Part shown: positions 10,380 through 20,482 of the stretch, one piece after another
Numbering within the stretch: position 1 is the first letter of the stretch
Layout: each line of letters opens with the position of its first letter
Assembly: GCA_023014365.1 (NCBI GenBank)
Contig: JAEBUN010000011.1
Location: 806,001 to 870,000, forward strand
Source: Lepiota brunneoincarnata
Lineage: Eukaryota > Basidiomycota > Agaricomycetes > Agaricales > Agaricaceae
Length of the DNA: 64,000 bases
Direction of reading: 5' to 3'
The notes under the pieces: generated by a model
Databases searched by the model: none
Seen by the model: only the letters and a program-made list of their open reading frames with translations
What the model was told of the DNA's origin: nothing
Made by a program: the position numbers and the translations under genes

Positions 10380-11672
10380 ATCTTCTATGTTGGCAGTGGT
10401 GACAAAGAGGTTGTTTGGAAGTATGGTGATGTCTTTGTTATCATTATCCTCATCAGGGATGTGGTCTGGATGTCTTGATAGGGTGTCTGGTGCAGGGATC
10501 TTTGATCCTGGGACATTTTCCAGTTTGAAGTTGTAGTCAGTGAGGGTCTGGACCCATTGTGCTTGTCAGCGGTTGATTTTCTGGGGTTTACACCAATACA
10601 TGAGGTTTTGATGGTCTGTTCTGATATGGACTATATGGGGGCTGCCAAGGAGATAGTGGCACCATTCTTTGAGGGCTTGGATAATTGTGAGGAGTTCTCT
10701 GTCATAGATGTCATAGTTTCATTCCGCTGGTCTGAACATTTTTGAATAGAACGATATGGGTTTCCATATTCCATTGATGTCATGTTGATACAGGACAGCT
10801 CCTGATGCAAATTTGGAAGCATCGGCTTCTATTTTGAAGGGTTTTGTGGAGTTGGGCATGAGGAGTACTGGTTCTTTTAGGAATTTGTTCGATTTGGATA
10901 GGAGTTGGTTAAGGGGTTTGGTGTGATGGGAGTAGCTGCAGATAAACTTCTGGTAGAAGTTACAGAATCCAATGAATTTCCAAATATGTCAGACTGTTTT
11001 CGGCACTGGCCAGTCTTCTATTCCTTTGAGTTTTCTGGGATCCATTTTGATTTCATCGGGCATGATGATCATGCTGAGATATTCAAGTCATTGTTTGTTG
11101 AACTTGCATTTCTCCGTTTTGAGGTAGAGGTCGTTTTCCTGCAGGATCTGCAGTACTTTTTCTGTAAGTCAGTTGGTTTCTTCCTTAGTTTTACTGTAGA
11201 TTAGGATATCATCCATATAGATGATGATTCCTCCTTTCTCTATTATCTCAGAGAATAATGTGTCCATCATGTGTTGAAATGTTGCGGGACTATTGCAAAG
11301 TCCGAAAAACATTACAGTTGGTTTGAAAAGACCCATAGGAGTCTTGAACACTGCTTTCCATTGATTGCCATCCTTGATTCTGATGTTATTGTATCCTAGG
11401 CAGACGTCAAGCTTAGTGAAATACTTAGCTCCTTTGAGTTTATCCATTATAGAGGAAATCATGGGGATTGGATAGGCATTTTTGACAGTATGATTGTTTA
11501 GATAATGGTAGTTTTGGTAGGGTTGGAGGTCTCCTCCTTTCTTGGCAACAAAGAAGAAGGGTGATGCCATAGGAGATTTTGAGGGGCAGATGTACCCTTT
11601 TCGGAGGTTTTTGTTTATAAATTCTTTTAATGCTTTTTCTTTGGCAGGTGCCACTTGATAAGGTTTCATCAA
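10380..11672 (-). pseudogene. Gypsy-1 reverse transcriptase and RNase H
   Basis: RT fingers begin near 11650 (Y-Q-V-A-P-A-K-E-K); F-F-V-A-K-K-G-G and L-N-N-H-T-V-K-N-A-Y-P-I-P are readable, as is the active site I-I-Y-M-D-D-I-L-I near 11215. After a stop at about 11169 the thumb continues, then RNase H with E-A-D-A-S-K-F-A-S-G-A near 10830 and R-T-D-H-Q-N-L near 10620. Several single stops interrupt it. Confidence 0.88.
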
Positions 11673-12099
11673 TTTTGCTTCAATGTCAGTTTTAGTTTGA
11701 TTTCGTGATCAAATGTTCTTGATGGTGGAAATTGTTCAGATGCTTTCTTATTGAATATTTTGGCCCATTGGGCAAATCTCCAAGGAATCTCAGGTAGTTC
11801 CTTGTTTGATTCCAGTTGTTTTCCTTTTTGGTTTGCCAATTTTGTCAGATTATGTTGCTTGTTGTGGAGTGTCATGGCATGTGTTGCTTTGGCATTTACT
11901 TCTAATGGGGTTAGAAGCATTGGGTTCATTTCTCTTTCTAAAGAGAAGGTGTCAAGGTCAACGTTTGACAGGTTGATGTATTCTTTGGGATTTTCCTCAG
12001 GTTGAGAGGTTTTTCCAGCCATTATGTCCATGGCAATGGAGTTGAGTTTGGCAGGTCGTTGTAGGGTTCTAAGGAGTTTGGAAAAATCTTGGTGATCAA

Positions 12100-12430
12100 T
12101 TTGGGGTTTCCAAGAAAATGTCTTGGTCTTCCAGTTGATGTTGGGATTGTATTGTTCCAACTAGGGAAATCCGATGATGAGATCCTTCTCACCAGTGTTT
12201 GTGATGTATGCTTCTAGTGTGCAATCTCTTCCATCAATGATGGTCCTAATTTTGATGTATTCATGGATCTTGCCATGTTGATTGTCAGTTCCATCAACAC
12301 TACTGAGAGGAATTGGTTGGTCCAGCCATTTGGTTTGATAACCATGTCATTCAACGACTTTGTGGGATATGAAATTCCCTTGGGCTCCTGAGTCTATCAG
12401 GGCAGTGATGGCCATGGGTTTTGATGTCTG
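12100..12430 (-). pseudogene. Gypsy-1 aspartic protease
   Basis: The minus strand reads A-L-I-D-S-G-A-Q-G-N-F-I-S near 12395, the catalytic D-S-G-A of retroviral-type proteases, and L-I-I-G-F-P near 12175, the hydrophobic-G motif. A TGA follows V-V-E and a TAG follows G-F-P where Trp is usual. The protease would cleave Gag-Pol. Confidence 0.85.
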
Positions 12431-12681
12431 TTCACTCCAAATCTCGATGGGTAAGAAAAGGGATTGTTTATTTGGGGATAGTTGTAATTGTACAGAGTTT
12501 ATTGAGAAAATGTCCTTCTGGGAGTGAGAGTATGAAATGTCCTTCTGAGTTCTGGAATGTGCAGGGGCACATTGATCAACAGCGTTCCTTTTTAAAAATC
12601 CTGTAATGGATGCATCTCCAGGTCCTCAGCTAGCGCAGAGTGGAGTTCTTGTTGGAGTTCAGGGTCAAGGTCATTGACCAT

Positions 12682-14347
12682 TTAGTGCATCTGAGATGCG
12701 ACTTCTGCGATGGCAAGGGAGTACTTGCATTGCAGTGATTGTTGTTGGTTGTTCCAGTTTGGGAATCCAGGACAAGTGTTTTGTTGTCCAGGAAAGGGAT
12801 GATTGGGGTTTCTTGCAGGGCAAGGGGGGTTGGTACACATTCCTGGGAAGTGTCTGGCTGGTGGTGGTTGTGGGCATTTACTAACCCAATGGTCTTTAGC
12901 TCTGCATTGGAAGCATTCCTGGTTCTGATATGATTTTATTTGTTGTCTGGTGACAACAGCATCTAGCTCCAATGGTTCTTGTGTGGAGTTTTCTTTGGCA
13001 TATTCCAGTTGTGGGATTTCAGGATAAGGATCTTTGAATCCTTCTTCTCTTGCAGCATGGTCTATTTCCATGGCATGTGGGTCTCGTGGGGTAAAACGTG
13101 GAGCGTTGCTCCTTTGATAGAATTGTGCATAGGGCATGTTGTTGTTTGAACAGTTTGGTCTGCAGTTGGATTGGTATTGGTTCCTCTGAGGGAATGTGTT
13201 CCTCAAGTTTATTTGCTTGTGTGTACCAAGCAGTGATGGTTGTTGGAGGGTTCTCTGATTCATCGATCTTCATGCAGCGATCAATTGCTTTATGATAGAA
13301 ATCAATTAGGGTGTGATCTTTGTTTAGCCTGGATTGACGGACAAGTTCTTTGAACTGAGCATTGAATTCAGTCATTGGTTTGCCTGCTTGGTGCAAGGTT
13401 TGAAGTCTGGTATGCATGTACACATGTTTGTCTGCCAGTGTGAAGTTGGCTCTAAGCCAGGCAGTGAAGTTGTCCCATGACTCCATGGCTATGGGTTGTC
13501 CAGCTTGGGTCTGGGCATTCCTCTCATGGAGGTATTGTCTAGCCCATGCTTGGGCATCTCCTGATTGCATTGTTGAGAGGACAAACAAGGTTCTGGCAAG
13601 GTCAGTGCTGTAAGTGGTTGTGTTGGCAAGTACATAAACTTCACATTGCAAGATCCAATCTTCGAAGAGTCTTCTAGTTCCATCGAAGGCAATAGGTTTG
13701 AGGAGTCCTAACTCCTTTGGGTTTTGTGTGGTGGCCATTATTTGTAATTGTCCAGGTGGCGGTGGTAGTGGCAGAGTTGGAGGTTGTTTTGGTCATAGGG
13801 GAGGAGCTGGTAGGGCCAAGGGTTGTACTAGTGCGGGTAGTGCAGGTGGTTGAGGATCAGGGTCTGATTGGTTGTCATCGGTGATGTAGACGTCTGAGTT
13901 GTTGTCTACTGGGGGAGTTCTTCCTTGATTTACTGCATACTCGTGGTGTGTGAGTAGGTTTTCTTCTGATTTGGAAAGTTCTCTTGGTTGCTTGAGGGCG
14001 TATTCAAGTTTTTGAAGTTTGAAGTCATTTAATGGGTCTACTTTGACATAATATTCTTTGGCTTGTTTACGTCTTCTTTCTTCTTGTTCATAGTGTTCTT
14101 TTAATTCTCTTTCATGTTGTATTCTTTGTTGTTCTGCTAGTTCTTCAGCAAAACTTGTTTGAGTACATGTTGATGTGCTTGGAGCAGGTGAATCAAATGG
14201 AGATGGGGGATAGAATGGGGACGGTGTCTGAGTGGGGATAGGGTTTCTTCTGGGATCTGGGTTTTGGGTTCCTGATCCAGAGATTCTACTTCTTGATTTG
14301 AGAGGAGGTGATGGAGTTTCTTGGGCCGAGAACTTCTTTGGAGGCAT
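12682..14347 (-). pseudogene. Gypsy-1 gag with CCHC knuckle
   Basis: A 184-codon frame (14347-13793; Pro/Ser-rich, then a charged E-E-R-R-R-K-Q coiled-coil-like segment) is followed after a stop by a Ty3-type gag core starting M-A-T-T-Q-N-P-K-E-L at 13738, with F-D-G-T-R-R-L-F-E-D-W and S-G-D-A-Q-A-W-A-R-Q. The frame changes near 13190, and the other frame carries the knuckle C-F-Q-C-R-A-K-D-H-W-V-S-K-C near 12910 and ends at 12682. Gag forms the particle and binds element RNA. Whether the frame change was programmed or is decay cannot be told from one copy. Confidence 0.85.
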
Positions 14348-14706
14348 GGTGGCAGTTGTCTAGCGATCAATTATCGCTAGAAGAATGAAGAATTGGGTTG
14401 CAATGATGGAGATTCCTGAATACAGGTTCCACAATCTGATGACACAGCAGTGACAGGGGCACATGATGCATTCAAGTTCTAGAGTGATTATTCAGTAAGC
14501 AATGAGAGTGGCGGTGGAGATAAAGATGAATATGAGTAGGTAAGCCAGATCTTCTGGTGGGGAGAGGTTGAGGGACATAGTGATGGCTACACAGGGAGGT
14601 GGTTTTCTTTTGTACATTGTTTTGAATGACCAGGGTACCTCGACGCATTCAGTATGTCAGCAGAGCAGAGTAGAGTAGAGGGCAAGCAAGAGATAAGCAG
14701 CAGAGT

Positions 14707-14718
14707 ATCTTAGTATTT
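14707..14718 (-). promoter_or_regulatory. Self-priming primer-binding site of Gypsy-1
   Basis: Directly inside the 5' LTR the minus strand reads AAATACTAAGAT. It does not start with TGG as tRNA primer sites do. It is complementary to ATCTTAGTGTT at 14888-14878, the predicted 5' end of the transcript: 10 Watson-Crick pairs plus one G-U pair in RNA. Tf1 of fission yeast primes in this way with the first 11 nt of its own mRNA. Confidence 0.65.
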
Positions 14719-15102
14719 TGTTACCCAGGTTAGGGGTTCACTCTTGAGTAGTACAGTATTTGAGGCAAGATGTCTATACAGACTTGGTCTTGTCCTACTA
14801 GGCGTGACTTAGAGATGACGGAGTGCTATAGTCCAGCCAGTTTAAGGGCAAAGAGGTATAGGAGGCAAGAACTTTATAACACTAAGATAAGGATACAAGG
14901 TATTGTACTGTATCCTTATATACTTCTAAGTGTGGCTGTACTCCTACTATAATTATCTGGACCAGAGTAATTATGAGTCAGAGATAAGAAACATGAGGCA
15001 TAACTAAGAATAGTCCTTCTGATGTACACTACTGATGGTTTCATAGTGACATGGGAATATAAACTAAAAATAACCGTCCTTCTGAATAGACTTCTGATAA
15101 CA
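14719..15102 (-). repeat. 5' LTR of Gypsy-1, with promoter
   Basis: 384 bp. Read on the minus strand it starts TGTTATCAGAAG, has a TATATAAGG box (about 14922-14914) and a predicted transcript start about 35 bases after the box, at 14888 (ATCTTAGTG). The TSD TCACA follows at 15103-15107. An inverted repeat, AAGGATAC / GTATCCTT, lies between box and start. Confidence 0.93.
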
Positions 15103-15960
15103 TCACACACTCAGCTTTACTCTTGCTCTCTTGGCTCTCTATCCCAATGAGCAGGAGAAGCTTTACCAGCATATCACATCTGTCATTCCACTTGGTGATG
15201 TACTTGTCCATCACACTTCCTCTTCTGTGTCTCCAATAATGAGTTGAGCCCAACAGACATATGAGTACATGTCACTCTTGACCACTATTGCAGAGCAACT
15301 GACAGTTCCATAGTGTCCTACATGAAATGGCCCAGATGTTCCCTGCTGTGAGCATACATAATAGTGCGACAATTTCCAGCAGCTCTCTCAAGGCCATAAA
15401 TAGGTCCCTCTTATGCTGAAATGCAGCACTGAGGACACAACTCTTAGTACTACAAACAAAAATGGCAAGACAGTTGTGGTACCTGTACCTGCAGGAACAC
15501 ATGTGATGATTGACACAGCTTGTTTACACTATAACTGTGAGTTGTGCTTACCATCAATGTCAATGGCCCTGAAGTTGGGCTGCAGCCAAATACTGGGAGG
15601 ATCTGCACTTGTTCAAACCTGACAGGTTCTTGCAGCCTGGTTGGGACTGACATGCATATTTGCCCTTCAGTGTTGGTGCTCACTCCTGTTTGGGACAGAG
15701 GTGAGCCCTATCATTTCCCACCTTTTAACACTACTCACAGCATGGGTGACAATTAGATTCTTTGAAATGGAAGGCACGGCAATGATCACAATGCTTATAT
15801 TGCAGTACAAAGTCACAGTCAAAGAAGAGCTGCAATTTGCACATGAAAGCTTCAATCAGCAGAAGGAGCAATTGCTGAAGACAAACTGGTTGATAACTTT
15901 AAAGTATGTTTTGTTTTATCTTACTCTGTTCTGTTGTGTTGATAGGGCTTTTCAAGGCCT
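15103..15960 (+). pseudogene. Cytochrome P450 pseudogene, 3' part
   Basis: Directly after the Gypsy-1 TSD the P450 exon continues: H-T-L-S-F-T-L-A-L-L-A-L-Y-P, N-E-Q-E-K-L-Y-Q-H-I. After decayed sequence come Y-W-E-D-L-H-L-F-K-P-D-R-F and the haem loop F-S-V-G-A-H-S-C-L-G-Q-R, with the Cys ligand present but the preceding Arg now His. An intron (15701-15756) precedes F-F-E-M-E-G and the C-terminal segment up to about 15903. A TGA stands in G-W-D-[R]-H-A-Y, where CGA is expected. Joined to 6160-6599 this is one gene split by a single insertion. Confidence 0.88.
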
Positions 15961-16160
15961 GTGAGGGTGCCACTGGTATTTATGAAGAGGTCATGATTCA
16001 TAGGTTAATAATATGCTATCACCCACAGGAAAGCTCAAGTCTTCGGTTGTCATACCCTACTTTTGTTGATCCCAGAGTGATTTTCTATTCCTCAGTTTCT
16101 GAAAGTGATTTTTATGGCAAGCTGTAATAGTCTGTTCATCCTATGTCTGCCTGGCATGTA

Positions 16161-17765
16161 CAGTGACCCACAAAACTGTTCCAATGTTTTGTACTTTTGA
16201 CTTAAAGTAGTAATAGCTCAGTAAATAAAATAGCTAAATTTGTGAATATATTTATAAACATAGCCAAATATGTCATATCTGACCCTGCAAAGTCGCGTTA
16301 TGTAATACTTCTAAATGAGGCAATTATGAATTTTGTAATCATTTTAAGTCATTGGAACGGTTTTGTCAATGACATATTATACTAGGCTATCCTATTATTT
16401 CTAGTACTTAGAGTAGCCCCCCCTGGCTTTGAGTACAGCTGCTACTCTTCTAGGCATACTTTCAATTAACTTCTGACACTCAGAAGCTGGAATAGCATCC
16501 CACTCCTTTTCTACCCTCTGCCACAACTCCTCCATACCCTTGGGAGGAGATTCATACTCTCCCAACTTTCTCTTCACATATTCCCATAAGTGTTCAATGG
16601 GATTGAGGTCAGGTGACTGTGCTGGCCAGGTTAGGAGCCTAAAATGATTTTTTTGAAACCATTCTTTGGCCAGTGTACTCTTGTGTTTGGGGTCATTATC
16701 TTGCTGAAAGATAATATTTGGGGTTTAAGCTTGTACCACCAGAGACTCTTCTTCAAATCTTCCTCCAAAATTTGCACAAACAACTCTGCATCCATCCTTC
16801 CATCAATCCTCACTGCATAGCCTGGGCCATCCCACAGCATACAGCCCCAAACCATCACTGATCCTCCTCCATACTTCAGAGTTCCCTTGACCAATCTTTC
16901 ACTAAGCCCCTCTCCCTTCTTTTTCCATCCCCACTTCCTCCCATCTGACCCCAAACGATTAATTTTGGTCTCATCAGACTATACAACCAGCTTCCAGTCC
17001 TCCATAGTCCAATGCTGGTGTGTCAGAGCAAAATCCAGCCTAGCCCTCCTATGCTTGTCAGAGAGTAAAGGCTTTTTTTGCTTGACTACAGCCTTCATTC
17101 CTGCCTGTTTGAGATGCCTTGCTATAGTCTGTGAAGAGACTGATGTCCCAATGATGGGAGCAAGAGATTTGGCTATATCTACAGCAGTTTCAGCCTTGCC
17201 AGCAGAGATAAGATGGATAGCATGCCGAATATTAGTGGTAGAGAGTTTTGAAGGACGTTCTCCAAGTGATTTAGTAAGGCTGGAACAATTTTTAGAGGCT
17301 AGCCTGGATATGGTACTGCGCCCAACACCAGTAATTGCCTCAATTTTAGTATAGGAATGATGAGAATTTAGCAAAGAGAGGATGGTTTGCTTTAGAGTAG
17401 AAGATAATGGCTTCATGGTAGGTAGGGGGGTTGAGAATGATGGGACATGGCTGTCAGCACATCTATTTATATGTCAAAGACACGTGGTCACATGATCTTG
17501 TTGATTCACAATCAACGGAGTCATGTGATTGCTTGGATTAGTATTAAAAATTACTATTGACAAAACCGTTCCAATGACTTAAAATGATTACAAAATTCAT
17601 AATTGCCTCATTTAGAAGTATTACATAACGCGACTTTGCAGGGTCAGATATGACATATTTGGCTATGTTTATAAATATATTCACAAATTTAGCTATTTTA
17701 TTTACTGAGCTATTACTACTTTAAGTCAAAAGTACAAAACATTGGAACGGTTTTGTGGGTCACTG
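16161..17765. mobile_element. Tc1/mariner DNA transposon with 210-bp TIRs
   Basis: The element runs from CAGTGACCCACAAAAC to the inverse GTTTTGTGGGTCACTG and is flanked by TA on both sides (16159-16160, 17766-17767). Terminal inverted repeats extend 210 bp (16161-16370 and 17556-17765) and are almost identical. Each TIR holds the site ACAAAACCGTTCCAATG twice, at its outer and inner ends, in inverted orientation. It encodes a Tc1-type transposase on the minus strand. Confidence 0.96.
16401..17416 (-). pseudogene. Tc1/mariner transposase (DD34E), two lesions
   Basis: The frame starts M-K-P-L-S-S-T-L-K-Q at 17416. The N-terminal third is a paired HTH DNA-binding region (T-G-V-G-R-S-T-I-S-R-L). 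The catalytic core has S-D-E-T-K-I-N near 16975, Q-D-N-D-P-K-H near 16690 and N-P-I-E-H-L-W near 16590; the second Asp and the Glu are 34 apart. Only two lesions are seen: a TAG just before S-D-E-T, where relatives have Trp, and a one-base frameshift before I-I-F-Q-Q-D. It ends G-Y-S-K-Y with a stop near 16401. The enzyme would excise and insert the element at TA. Confidence 0.92.
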
Positions 17766-17767
17766 TA

Positions 17768-18734
17768 TAAACAATACCATAATTAGAATATGTAGGTACA
17801 CATTGGGTTTCCATACCGCTAGAGTCCTGTTCAAACATGATTAGGACTGGTAGCCCAATGGCATAACATCATTTCATGCACAGGGGACGGGCTTCTATTG
17901 GAGGCAATATTTAAATTACAGACATTGCATGTAGGTATAAGTATGTATGGGAATGCTCCAGGAATAGACATTAGACCAGCTCAGAATTACCTGAGATGTG
18001 GAGCCCACTATTGGTTCAGCACTGGGCACTTGTTGGATTATAGGTCACCTTAAATGCACCTTGGAAATTACTGATGGTAATGGCAACAACAGGGGTTATG
18101 GATGGATCTGGGTGATTTGGGATATGTGTCCCAGACATTTGCATTGCAACTCAGGAGAAGTACTATCAGAACATTTGTGATGATATGCCATTGGCAACAC
18201 TAGCTGGATCTAAAAATAGTATCTTTGGAACATTGTTTGCACATTTTTATATGGCCTCTAATGCTGCTGGCAACTGAAGTTCACCCAAGTTCAGTTTGTC
18301 TGAAGGATAAACTTTGCAAGTTCATTTATCAGTAAATGCTCAAAAGTTGGACTTTCCTGGTCTGTTTTCACTTGAAGTTCAGTGTAAGCCTGTTGGATTA
18401 CTTCATTAAGTAGGTAGTATAAATAGTGACAAGCTGTAAGGATGGTCACACAGCTGCAGAAATTGTTAAACTAAAAGGGATATAACAGAACACATTAGGT
18501 GTTCTGTTGCTGGGCTGTATATGTACAGTAGAGGGACTGTATACACAAGTTCATGTAAATAGGTAATTCCTCCCTTGACTTTGAATATTATCTCAAGTCC
18601 CACCCATTTGTTTGCTGTTCTTGTTAGTGAGATCGCCTGCTGGCAGCATCCTTTCATTTGGTTTTTATTTTTATTTTTACAGTGTATCTTACAGTATATC
18701 GCTCATACTCTTGCATGATTGGTTTTCATTTTAG
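17768..18734. other. Decayed duplicate of the region at 37.85-38.13 kb
   Basis: No gene is recognised. The segment around 17870-18180 resembles 37860-38110: for instance CCCAGACATTTGCATTG here against CCCAGACATTTACATTG there, followed by ACTCAGGA in both, and GGGAATGC in both. Both lie just beyond the 3' end of a kinase gene on the minus strand. So the duplication that made the kinase pair included downstream DNA. The rest of the stretch shows nothing I can name. Confidence 0.55.
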
Positions 18735-19080
18735 CTAAAGAATATGAGTCAATGATATGCAGAGCAGCAGGATTTGACTAGAGCATATGTGTGTTGTGAA
18801 TTTTTTGGCTGCAGACTGGAGCATATTCAAGCTGCTTGCATAGTACAGAACCAACCCATATTTGGAAGGCATCCATATTCCATGATCCTCTGGGCACCAA
18901 TCTTCTAAATTTCTGAGAAGTGGTGATGATAGGATATTGGGGGCTGTTGGATGATCCTGTGGCAGCTTTCTCCAACATTGCATCATGAAGAACCAGACTT
19001 CATTGGTCACCCCCTTCAAGGAGCAGACCTCAGCTACTGGTCTCATTGGTGTTTTCCCTCTAAATACTACCCCCCACACG
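18735..19080 (-). pseudogene. Kinase pseudogene, C-terminal exon
   Basis: The minus strand reads G-K-T-P-M-R-P, N-E-V-W-F-F-M-M-Q-C-W and P-T-A-P-N-I-L, matching G-E-R-P-T-R-P, N-E-V-W-E-L-M-T-Q-C-W and L-T-A-S-T-V-L in the kinase at 38412-41277. This is the C-lobe end (helix I region). It is the last block of the pseudogene whose other exons are at 21830-22077, 33514-33979 and 34318-35918. Confidence 0.88.
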
Positions 19081-19381
19081 ATGGCAGCGGTGAAAAGCGG
19101 ATTACTTTACAAGATTAAAAATAAAGTTCATTAACAGGTCCACTAATTCCGACTTTATAAGTTCATGGGGGAGAGGTTGTCACAGATCTCCAAAAATATA
19201 TTCAATTCTAGTGTTTTTAGGGTCTTGGTAAGTTATTCTCTTAGTCTTCAACTAGACAGACAGTTGTCCTATCTGAATACAATGGGAACTTTGACAGTTG
19301 TTACTATATAGTATGTTAACTAATATCTTCATGATTCAATAAGTCAGGCAAAATGCAAGCTTTCACAATCAGTAAACCTCC

Positions 19382-19700
19382 GTAGACCTAGCAGACAACG
19401 TGTTCTAACAAGCCCTAGTGTACTACATCCTTTTCTCTTGACAATACTGTAAATTTACACTACCCAGCAAGACAGGTTTTTGACAAGCTCCTGCAGTAAG
19501 TGTCTTTAAGCTAGTAGGCCTAGTGGACAGCATTATCTAACAGGCCCTAGTGCACTACAGCTTCTGAACAAGGCAATAAAACTTTATACTACTCAGCGAG
19601 ACAGGCTTCTAGCAAGCTCCTGCAGTAAGTATCTTTAAACTAGATAGACCTAGTGGACAGTGTTTTCAATGGGCCCTAGTGTACTATGTTTGCTTCTCAA
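19382..19700. repeat. ~132-bp tandem repeat, about 2.4 copies
   Basis: Units begin at 19382, 19514 and about 19643. Each contains CCTAG-C/T-G-GACA, GGCCCTAGTG or AGCCCTAGTG, ACT-GACAAG-like spacing, AGCAAGCTCCTGCAGTAAGT near its end, and a TTTAA junction. The third unit is partial. The repeat is non-coding. Confidence 0.8.
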
Positions 19701-19891
19701 TTAAACAGCTCTACAATTCAATGGTATACTTCTGAGGCAAGGCCTCTAAGAGGAACCCAAAGAAACAGAAGTTAGTGAACTTTCTACTTAAGAACAGAAG
19801 AGTTGTAGCAACTTGTATTCAGTTCTCAAGTCAAGCAGAAGGGTCTGTCAATGTCTCAATCATTTCAAAGGGTCTGGTTTTAAAGAGTATA

Positions 19892-20107
19892 CAGTGACCC
19901 ACAAAACCGTTCCAATGTTTTGTACTTTTGACTTAAAGTAGTAATAGCTCAGTAAATAAAATAGCCATAACGCGACTTTGCAGGGTCAGATATGACATAT
20001 TTGGTTATGTTTATAAATATATTCACAAATATGGCTATTTTATTTACTGAGCTATTACTACTTTAAGTCAAAAGTACAAAACATTGGAACGGTTTTGTGG
20101 GTCACTG
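19892..20107. mobile_element. 216-bp MITE derived from the Tc1/mariner element
   Basis: It has the same ends as the element at 16161-17765 (CAGTGACCCACAAAACC), flanked by TA (19890-19891 and 20108-20109). It consists of the outer ~76 bp of one TIR joined to the outer ~140 bp of the other, so almost the whole sequence can fold as a hairpin. It has no coding capacity and could be moved by the DD34E transposase. Confidence 0.95.
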
Positions 20108-20482
20108 TAACTCTTTAAGTCTCTGGTGGTCTATGACTGAAGAAAATCGCATAAAATTGCTTTATATTCCTATCCTAATCAGCCATACAATCAGGGGGGG
20201 GGGGAATAGGCAAGTGGTTTCTTGCCTCCCATGTAATTTACAGACAAGTTTTTATAACAATATACAATTAAATTATGGGTATACCTGAAACAAGCCTTCA
20301 GCTTCATCATTTTATTGTCTCCTCATCATTTAGGGGCATCATTCTAGGAGTTCCAATATCAGCGACATCAATTTGCTCTCAGGGACTTGCTTCCTAGGTG
20401 CCTGGCTATTTATATCACAGCCAGCTGGGTTAGTGAGTTTCCTCACTAACATTTATCTATTGGTTTTTATTCTCGGACTCTC

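Larger units (their letters stand above)
6600..15102 (-). mobile_element. Full-length Ty3/Gypsy chromovirus 'Gypsy-1' (Tf1/sushi type)
   Basis: Two direct 384-bp LTRs (6600-6983 and 14719-15102; TGTTA...TAACA as read on plus) bound the element, and a perfect 5-bp duplication TCACA flanks it (6595-6599 and 15103-15107). All coding frames are on the minus strand, in the order gag, protease, RT/RNase H, integrase, chromodomain, extra ORF3. A solo LTR of the same family (8752-9167) has landed inside in opposite orientation. Coding frames have several stops and shifts, so the element is dead. It lies two bases into an exon of the P450. Confidence 0.95.

Noticed and set aside
13019..13263. A programmed frameshift in Gypsy-1 gag
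   Set aside because: A single decayed copy cannot separate programmed slippage from a lesion, and no classic slippery heptamer is evident at the switch.
19382..19700. A CRISPR-like or satellite array
   Set aside because: Only about 2.4 diverged long units with no spacers; a small tandem duplication in a eukaryote.
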